DNA from: Ceratorhiza oryzae-sativae
Lineage: Eukaryota; Basidiomycota; Agaricomycetes; Cantharellales; Ceratobasidiaceae
Direction of reading: 5' to 3'
DNA: 64,000 nt
Assembly (NCBI GenBank): GCA_030998015.1
Contig: JARWMV010000006.1
Coordinates: 372,001-436,000, forward strand
The translations under genes were made by a program, and so were the position numbers. Below are positions 56,464 to 64,000 of this stretch, piece after piece. The notes beneath the pieces were generated by a model, which saw only the letters and a program-made list of their open reading frames with translations, made no database searches and was not told the origin of the DNA. Within the stretch, counting starts at the first letter, position 1; every line of letters begins with the position of its first letter.

Positions 56464-57002
56464 TTGTATGTATTATAGCGCCCATAAAGAATATAAGATC
56501 TGATTCATATTATGTACTCGATATAGAGTTACAGGAGCACATAGCTGTGGCAGGAGGTGAGAACTGGTAGAGAGGGGGGTTTTCGGTTCACTCACCCAGG
56601 TCAGATAAAGCCTGGATATTATAATGGAGATTTTAGGGCTTGTCTCCAGCATAACAAGTACCCACACGTGCTCTCAGGTGCGCTCGTTGTCGAGATGTGT
56701 GCGTCTAAAAATGCTGTTTTTAGGTGCTTTACCTAAGAAGCGCCAAAGAGACCATTTTCAGACATCGATATCTCGACAACAAGCGCACCTGAGAGCACGT
56801 GTGGATACTCGTTATGCTGGAGAAACCAAGCCCTACAATCTCCATTATAATATCCAAGCTTTATCTGGCCTGGGTGAGTGACCCGAAAACCCCTCTCCAC
56901 CAGTTCTCACCTCCCGCCACACTATGCGCTCCGGTAACTTTATGTCTAGTACATAATATTAACAAGACCTTATATTCTATATGGGTGTTATAATATATAC
57001 AA
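56464..57002. mobile_element. Foldback/MITE-like element, 539-bp near-perfect hairpin
   Basis: The left arm (from 56464) and right arm (to 57002) are inverse complements over about 235 bp each. Shared blocks include GGAGGTGAGAACTGGT, GATATTATAATGGAGATT and ACACGTGCTCTCAGGTGCGC. The match continues weakly inward to a loop around 56731-56740 (GGTGCTT-TACCTAAG-AAGCGCC). The ends read TTGTAT...ATACAA. There is no ORF of interest and no clear target duplication. Confidence 0.85.
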
Positions 57003-57540
57003 TAAACATGCGCAATACTTGTTTACGCACTTTGACACTCACTTGAAAATGCAATGAAATGAATTAAAATCAACTGCGTGGTCAGTGATATGGGGTTTTC
57101 ACGATGCAATGTGGAATTTCCGTATGGAATGGGCCTACAGTGTTGTTCATAGCCTTAGTTCATGGGCCAAGTGATATGATGGCGTACCCGCACGCAAAAA
57201 TATCGCTGGGGCGTCTATCTTAAAGTCAAGTCCGCATGCTGTAAGTGAGGCAATTCCTCCCTATCGTCCAATCGGAGGATACACTGCTGCTGAGAAGCGT
57301 ATTCTCGGATCCATCCTTAACGTATCTCTTATATGATTGGTCGACAGGAGAACTGTGAGTCTTGATTAGCGCCGGATACGCCCCTCAACGTCAGAACAGA
57401 CGCCTTGGTTTACGCAAACTCTCGGCATGTACTCTGGCCCCCTGCCTCATGTGCAGCGAAAATAAAACAACAATAAGTAAAGGTCCGACTCGATGTTTTG
57501 GTGTATCCCCCTTGCCATCCGCTTCCTCCTTCTTTCTTAT
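57003..57540. other. Upstream flank of the DUF2235 gene
   Basis: No gene is seen. The frame of the first exon is open back to 57362, but the Met at 57541 fits better because upstream codons look non-coding. Confidence 0.4.
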
Positions 57541-59669
57541 GTCCCAAGAAGCTATAGCCTCTCTGCAACCTGAAGAGCCAAGCTCATCAACTACTCCAGC
57601 GGTTGAGGATGATGAGTGCACTCGAGCCGAGATGCCCCCTGCTTCGGGTCAGAGTTTTATTCCTGGGAAGGCGAGAAATCTAGTAGTATGTATCGACGGA
57701 ACTTCCAACAAATTTTCGGAAAAGGTGATTAGACTCTATTTATTGGATTGCTAACACACCTATCATCTTGGCTTATTGTTTCATATTCACAGAGCACGAA
57801 TGTGGTCGAGTTATGCAGCCATCTTGAGAAAAACGACGTTCAGCTTACATACTACAACAGCGGGGTCGGCACTTATGCACGCCCATCCTGGCGCGGGTTG
57901 AGTGAACTAAAGAAGATAATTGGAAAGGGGTTTGATCTTATAGTGGCTTGGTATAACATGCGCGTTCAATAATTTTTGACATTTGCTAAACTCAGTTTCG
58001 TGTAGGTCTTTTGAGAACGATATCATGGCGGCATATAGTTGGCTAGCGGATAATTACAGAGCGGGAGACAAGATTTTCTTATTTGGTATGTTTTACGACC
58101 TTCGCCAACCAACATATTTAGTGATTATTTCTTCAGGATTCTCGCGAGGAGCTTATCAAGTCCGTGTGCTAGCGGCTATGATTCATTCAGTAAGTAACAA
58201 GCACTTGGACTTGGAGCACGACTAATCTTCAAGTTCAACCAAGGTTGGTTTAATCTACCCCGGAAACAAGCAACAAATCCCATTGTGAGGACACGTCCAC
58301 CGTTTTCTTAAATGACCTCTCAACGGAATTTAGCGCGTGGGAGCTTTACGCAAGCGATGACCCCGGAGTTGGCACTTTCAAGGAAACATTTTCGAGGCCG
58401 GAAGTGGACCTACACTTTCTTGGGGCCTGGTATTATGCATTTTTGTTGCTCCATTACGGTTTGTTAAGGTCTTCCGCTTATATTAGGGACACCGTGTCGG
58501 CTATTGGAATTCGCCTGAGTGGCTTGTTGCCATTGACTAACGAGTGCTGCGAATACATAACCCACACTCGACAAGCGTTGGCGCTTGACGAGCGCAGGGC
58601 CAGGTTCCTGCCTGAATATATGCTGGGTCTACCAAAGGATGGAGGAACGAAAAAAGAAGTCTGGTTTGCTGGAACCCACTCTGACATGTAAGCGAGCGAA
58701 TCTGATGAAAAACAGCGCATTACTGAGCGAGCACAGCGGAGGCGGAAACAAAGCAAATCCGAAATTGGATTTAGGTGCCGAACCCCTGAAGTGGATGATG
58801 GACGAAGCCAGGGCGGAAGGCCTCCTGGTAAGGCTTCACACACCACCGACCGGAATTCCTGGATCAGATATTACCGAGTCCCTGAAGCATGTCTGGTGGG
58901 CGTGTGAATACTTTCCAATATCCAGGAGAGCGTATGAATATAATGGCCGTAGTTATACGGTTAGATGGTGCGTATAACCGAGTCTTCCCAAAATGCATTG
59001 ACTAACCTCCTTGCAGGAGGTTACATCGGGGACGTGGCCGTAAAGTTATAGCTGGTCAATACATCCATTGGTCTGTCTGGACGGGGCTTAAATATCCATA
59101 CGACCCTCCATCCGACAACGCATCAGTGGACAACCCTACAATCGGTGACCGACAAAGAAAGCAATTCAAGTATAAACCCAAAGCATTCATCAAACCAGGG
59201 GCTGATAATGAGACCGGATGGGACAACCTGGCCGCCCAAATGAATCTCCTCTCAACTGACTCAGATGATAAGGAAATCAATTATCCCCGGGGGCCTGTTG
59301 GCTGGGAGGGTGGAAGTAGCTTGCTTCGAGCAATAGAACTGATTAACAGTCGACCATCTAAGATGCCGCCACTTGCGGCGTGGCAGGATCGTTTATATAC
59401 GTATCTTACAGGTATAATTCAATTCTGAAAAACATACGAGTCCTCACTAAGTCGTTACCTCAGATGGACAAGGAAAACCCGACCTGATTTGGTGCTACGG
59501 CGGGCCAAGGCTCCTCCACGACCTGATGAATCTGCCCGATAGAACCAAGACCAACGAAATCATTCGAATGACTCTTGGAATCCAATCTGATACAACTTCA
59601 CCGGGTCACCGGAGGCCACCATCCGCTTGGGGTTTGTTCAGCCGTTTGCCGAAGCAGGGATTAGGCTGA
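57541..59669 (+). CDS. DUF2235 (Tle1-like) alpha/beta-hydrolase family protein
   Basis: DUF2235 proteins share the alpha/beta-hydrolase fold with bacterial T6SS Tle1 lipases; the fungal members have no proven substrate. Motifs in order over several exons: NLVVCIDGTSNKF (57690), TYYNSGVGTY, then a nucleophile elbow GFSRGAY completed across an intron near 58137, FLGAW...DTVSAIG, and the catalytic-type GTHSDI-GGGN completed across an intron at 58688. Ser of GFSRG, Asp of AWDTV and His of GTHSD are the likely triad. The C-terminal part (VRLHTPP; WACEYFPISRRAY; YIHWSVWTGLKY) is typical of the family. TGA at 59667-59669 ends the frame. The next region (to 62267) has no obvious start and may be part of the same protein through an intron that removes this stop. 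Confidence 0.82.
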
Positions 59670-59699
59670 CTTGAACTGATTCTGGATAAGGCAATCGGC

Positions 59700-62267
59700 A
59701 GTCTGTGGTGGATCGAATCTTTACCATATTGATGCAGTGGACGGCCGACGACCCATTGCCAAGTATGTATAATGGCTGCTGAAATCACCACAGATTCTAA
59801 TGGCAATTTCAGCGCCAACACGGCCGCCCAATCGGTCAAGGTTATCAGGTTTCCGACTTCGCATCTCCGGTCCAAATAAAATGATCATCCCAAGTATTTC
59901 CCATGAGAATCCGAGTTTTTCACATCTAACTGATTCCCAATAGCTCCCTGGGGTCTAGAATGCATAAAGAAAGATCAGCGATCTGTTACATTTGCTGTGC
60001 TCGTTACTGAGATGCTATTGGATCTGATGAAGCCAAGTAACATGGCTAACTCTAGACTACTCATCAGTAAATTGATACAAACCTTTCACAGAGGCTCTCG
60101 CCAATAATCCCATTTCACTTGAACATGACCAGATCGAGGTCATTTTATCGTTGATTCCACCCCGGCCAAATAACGGAAGCGCTGACCAAGCAAGTGAGAG
60201 CAAACGGATAACGATAAACGGTGTTGCCCCTTGCTCAATAAGCCCGGTTTCGACTAGGTCTTACCGAGAACGCCCTGAAGTTAATAGTGGATCAGAACAT
60301 AAACGGTACGCAAAGTTTATACATGATGCTTTTTTTCTTGATAATATCGCCATCTCTTTCGTCGTGCGACGCTTTAGGACGTTTAATTGAGCAGCATTCC
60401 TGGCACGGACTCCTATCATACGCCCTGGAACATCTGGGAGATCATACCATTAGAGAATCTCTGATTGATCCGACCATTCAAGCCATAGGCACATTTGCCC
60501 AGGATGGTAAGAACTCATTCCTGAATCTTCTTCGGATCGGTAGTTGCTCAGGCTACTTTTAGACGAATGCGCGCATACGATCGTGTCTCACCATCAATTC
60601 TCAAATCTAGTCAAGAGACTCGACCAGAAGCAAAACGAAGCATCCACACCCCAAAAAGATCACCAGATGGCGGCGACTCGCAGCACAGTGTCCGTCATAG
60701 CCGTCTTATTGAGACGGCAGCTAGTTAGGGCAAGTCTTGAATAACAGAATTTCACAAGATGGCTGATTCTCTCTAGGCGGACCGAGAAACTCTCAATAAA
60801 TCCCTAGGGCAACACATTGGCGACTTGATTCATATAACCGAGTGGCCCGAGTATCCGTCTTCATCGGAGGCCTTACATGTAATCGAATACCTTTGTAGGG
60901 AGGGGCTTGTAGAAGCACCATCATCGGAAGATACCGAGTCCAACCTCCACCGAGTCATCTTGCGCATGTTGGATATGGCAACAAAGCGCGTCCCAGAAAG
61001 TCTCGTCGCCATGAATGTCCTCGTTACCTTGGCATCGCACGGTGTGTATGCTATGGTCAGTGCTTTCAGTCACTAATGGGCTATCACAGGGAAATTTATT
61101 GCGGACGCCAACGATACCCATATTACTTGGGAAAATTTTCGCGATTTATTTGCCAACAAATCAACTGAAGTGTTGGTCGGGGCGTTGACTCTAGCTACAA
61201 GGCTGATGGAGCATAGTAAGCCATATATCATTATCTGTCATCGAGTGATATATATATATATATCGGCTTCAGATGCCCTGCCACATTCTGTGCTTCAGCA
61301 AATTACTCCGGAGTTAGCCACCCTGATGACGAAGACAGGCAACTTGAGCTTATCCCAATCGGCTCTCAGTGTGGTAAAGTTCATGGCATTACATCGTGGG
61401 CAGAAATCAGTTGAATCTAAACCCGGCCATCGCTCATCGGATTGGAATTTAGATCGTCATTTTGATCCCACGTTGATGAAAGAACTGGTAGGACTTTCCG
61501 AAAACAACGGAGACAACGGAGATATTGCCGCAGCAATACTGTGGACATTACCTAGAAACCAGGACAATTTGGAGATACCAGGGAATCTGCATATCCCCTC
61601 TCTGAAGCCTATGTTGGACGGGGAAGATGCATGGCTGGCGTTGAACGCCATGCACGGGTTGGCCCAAATTGCGGGGTCAGGTATGACCATTATCCCTTTC
61701 TTATGTTAGGTCCTAACAACTCGGTCCAGCCGATAAGTCTCAGCAGCTGATTGACAGCGATATTATCCCTTCGCTGGTTGCCGCATTAACACTCCAGCCA
61801 GATAAAACCCCTGAGATTGGTGAAAGCTGTACGTGTATATCTTCTCAAAACTCTTGGAGCCAACTAAGTAAAGATTCAGATCCAGTGCATATCATCCAGA
61901 AAACCTATCCCTTGATCAAGAATATGCTGCAGCACGGTAGGTGCACAACAGACTCGGGAGCTTGGGTTACTCATAGCTATTATTAGAGGGTATTCGGGAA
62001 GCCCTTGTTAGAAGTGGAATAGCAAAGTATATGAGGATATTAAACGGAAAATGCCAGCTTCGGCTTCTGGTCCAACGTGGATCGTCCGTGTCAGTCACCC
62101 TTATACGTCAACTTTTCGCTTCAGACGCACTGCGAGACATGCTGGAACGCGCATACATGAGTGTGCCTGTTCAGCGGAATACCATGGAGCAGCTAGTCAG
62201 TGCCGGTCTAGAATTAGTGACGCAGACTGGGGCGGCAATTGAACCCGCACGCAGAAAGGATGTTTAG
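59700..62267 (+). CDS. Helical-repeat (ARM/HEAT-like) region, perhaps the C-terminal part of the DUF2235 protein
   Basis: A chain of short exons on the plus strand, separated by introns of 45-60 bp, encodes regularly spaced amphipathic helices. Examples are LGRLIEQHSWHGLLSYALEHLGD, LRMLDMATKRVPESLVAMNVLVTLASHG, EVLVGALTLATRLMEH, PELATLMTKTGNLSLSQSALSVVKFMAL and LNAMHGLAQIAGSG. The last exon ends ARRKDV and TAG/TAA at 62265-62267. No start codon with good context is found near 59700, which favours a fusion with the upstream DUF2235 part. Such repeats usually form protein-binding scaffolds. The start coordinate is approximate. Confidence 0.5.
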
Positions 62268-63138
62268 TTTGTATTGTAATATGCTAGTTGTCAAGTGATC
62301 GAGTTTTGGTTGATCCGCAAAACTGAACTTTTGCTGTGAGGCTCGGATTGATATCATCAAGTATACGTTGTGTTCGTGGGCGCCCATGTCAATCCGCTCC
62401 TTTATGGAATCACAAGCATTATTCGAGTCTTTCGGGCCTCGTTTGCAAATTATTTCGTGATTAAAATGATTGATTGTAACATCAGACAGGTGATCCAAGC
62501 CAAAGGGCTAACCTAGTTTGCGTCTGTTGAATGCAGCCGGCGTGAATATTCAAGTTCGTGGGCACCAGTAAAAGCGTCAAAAGGTTACAACTCCATGGAT
62601 TGATCTGTTAAATTCCCCAAGCGCTTGTTGCAACTTGTAATACTCTCGCGGCGTGATTGGAGCAGGTGGTAACAGGATCGTAGGCGCTTGCAATCGATTC
62701 TGGATTTCGGCAGATCATTTCATGGGGTTGCAGTTTCTGTACCCTTTTGCCGATGTATGCACATGCCCGTCCGAATGAGGCGGAGTCGATATTAAATAAA
62801 TACTCAGTCGGCCCTGGGAGAGGAGGGCTAATACAGGACGGCCAGCTAAAACCCATGTATGACCTATCATTTCGTTCGCATCTCTCGTGGACTGGCTGGA
62901 ATTTCAGTCGCCGGATGGACCTCCGCCGCCGAGGGCTTTCAATATTCCTATCTGCGAGCATCGTTTCCGTGAACGGTCCAGCCGCAATCATTATTGCGTG
63001 GTTCCATGTGGTTCCAGTTTGTTCTAGGTTCGACTCTGGATGAGCACAGCCACGATGATGCTGTGCACATCACCAAGATCGCGCTTGTTCCTCTCGACAA
63101 CCATCTTTGCGTCAGTGCGCCAGCCCCGAGTCGACACG
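62268..63138. other. Intergenic region before Dsk2
   Basis: No gene is supported; overlapping frames on both strands (62608-62991 minus, 62747-63043 plus) show no domains. Confidence 0.5.
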
Positions 63139-64000
63139 ATGTCTGAGCAAGCTGCAGCGCCCGCCGGGGACGAGATCACTCTCAACATCAAAGGTGGGTG
63201 CGATGTGTGGTGTCGCGGACATGGGGGGGGCTCACCCCGCTGGCCAGGGCCGAGCGAGCTCAAGCTGAGCATCACGATCTCCACGTCCAAGACTGTGCTC
63301 GAGCTCAAGCACGCCATTGCGGCAAAGAGCGATGTATCAGCCGACAGGCAGCGACTCATTTACTCTGGTGGGGTGCTCGCTCGTCTTTGGCTGTCTCCGG
63401 GCTTGCCCTAACCGCGCATTGCAGGGCGAGTGCTCAAGGACGAAGACGCGCTCTCGACGTACAAGGTCCAGCACGCACACACCGTGCACATGGTCAAGGG
63501 CGCCCCCAAACCCGCCGGTGCTTCGTCGTCGAGCACGACGACCCAACCGCTGCCGAGCATGCAGACTGGGCAGACCTCGACCGAGACGCTCATCAACGGC
63601 CCGCGCGGACACGGCGCTCTCGCCGGTCTGAACATGTCCGACCTCTTTGGCGGCGCCAATCCGAGCGATCCAAACATGGTATGTGCCCGTCGTTGGGTCG
63701 TGACCCTCGCTCATTTCCTGGTCGACCAGCTCCAAAGTATGCTCTCCTCGCCGCAATTCCTCGACCAAATGTCCCGGATGATGTCCGACCCTGCGCTCAT
63801 GGACACGCTCATGTCCCAGTCGGGCCATCTCCAGAACATGGACCCCCAGCTCCGAGCGACGTTTCAGTCCCCCGAGTTCCGAAACATGATGTCCAACCCG
63901 GACACGCTGCGCAACATGATGCAGATGAGCGCGGCGTTGCGTAATGCAGGGATCGATCCGATGATGGGCATGGGCGGTGGCGGACTGGGCGGATTCCCGT
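63139..64000 (+). CDS. dsk2: Ubiquilin/Dsk2-like ubiquitin shuttle (3' end outside window)
   Basis: A proteasome shuttle that binds the proteasome by its ubiquitin-like domain and ubiquitin chains by a C-terminal UBA. It starts at ATG 63139 (MSEQAAAPAGDEITLNIK). An intron (GTGGGTGCG...GGCCAG) leads to the ubiquitin-like domain (LKLSITISTSKTVLELKHAIA, RQRLIYSG, then after an intron GRVLKDEDALSTYKVQHAHTVHMVKG). A Ser/Thr-rich linker follows, then STI1-type repeats (SPQFLDQMSRMMSDPALMDTLMSQ; MDPQLRATFQSPEFRNMMSNPDTLRNMMQMS). The window ends in the Gly/Met-rich part, so the UBA is not seen. Exon 1 upstream Met codons at 63040 are less likely. Confidence 0.93.

Noticed and set aside
63198..63944. 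248-codon plus-strand ORF in the Dsk2 region
   Set aside because: It is a different frame of the Dsk2 exons, rich in Arg, Ala and His from high GC. The Dsk2 frame has the ubiquitin-like and STI1 motifs.
1..64000. CRISPR arrays, bacterial operons, ribosome binding sites
   Set aside because: No regularly spaced short repeats, and genes have spliceosomal introns. The window is eukaryotic.

Overview
This window looks like nuclear DNA of a filamentous basidiomycete, most likely an Agaricomycete of the Rhizoctonia/Ceratobasidium type. The evidence is coding genes broken by many GT-AG introns of about 50 bp, a tandem pair of NACHT-WD40 proteins, a GH43 enzyme with a signal peptide, a fungal P450, a MYND-finger protein, a DUF2235 protein, prefoldin and ubiquilin (Dsk2). 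The organism name is inference; no marker gene is present.

Bases 1-18617 are a nest of retroelements. A partial LTR (1-309, family 2) with a polypurine tract ends a 5'-truncated chromodomain Gypsy element (A) whose pol lies at 3978-7303 on the minus strand. Between that pol and the LTR sit 3.6 kb that Gypsy elements do not normally carry: a tRNA-like hairpin, a broken geminivirus/CRESS-like Rep (HUH nuclease plus SF3 helicase), 61-bp tandem palindromic repeats, a plus-strand ORF with a spliceable intron, and a 273-codon ORF just downstream of the pol stop. A solo LTR (5692-6201) splits element A. A truncated LTR and a TGCCAG-rich element then lead into a Copia element. The Copia gag is split by a full-length chromodomain Gypsy element B (10194-16438, 5-bp duplications). 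The Copia 5' LTR is split by a solo LTR that itself holds a second solo LTR. Element B shows a Tf1-like self-priming layout, and the Copia element carries a PBS matching the initiator-tRNA anticodon arm.

From 19 kb onward there are host genes in a gene-sparse setting: P450 (19020-21162, -), an unrecognised Ser/Pro-rich basic protein (25330-26766, -), a beta-carbonic anhydrase (27611-28466, +) and its broken paralogue (44809-45653, +), two NACHT-WD40 genes in tandem (30690-35253 and 37733-42400, -), a GH43 arabinan-degrading enzyme (45963-47606, -), prefoldin subunit 6 (48382-48938, +), a multi-pass membrane protein with a long disordered tail (50478-52840, -), a MYND protein (53949-55913, +), a DUF2235 hydrolase-like gene followed by a helical-repeat region (57541-62267, +), and the start of Dsk2/ubiquilin (63139 to window end, +).

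Between genes lie small repeats: two SINE-like copies with perfect 14-15 bp target duplications, two long foldback (hairpin) elements, and an inverted pair of ~165-bp repeats. The genes do not form one pathway. The shared theme is a TE-rich arm with NLR-like and secreted or detoxification genes. Exon boundaries come from reading splice sites and comparing paralogues; none has been tested.
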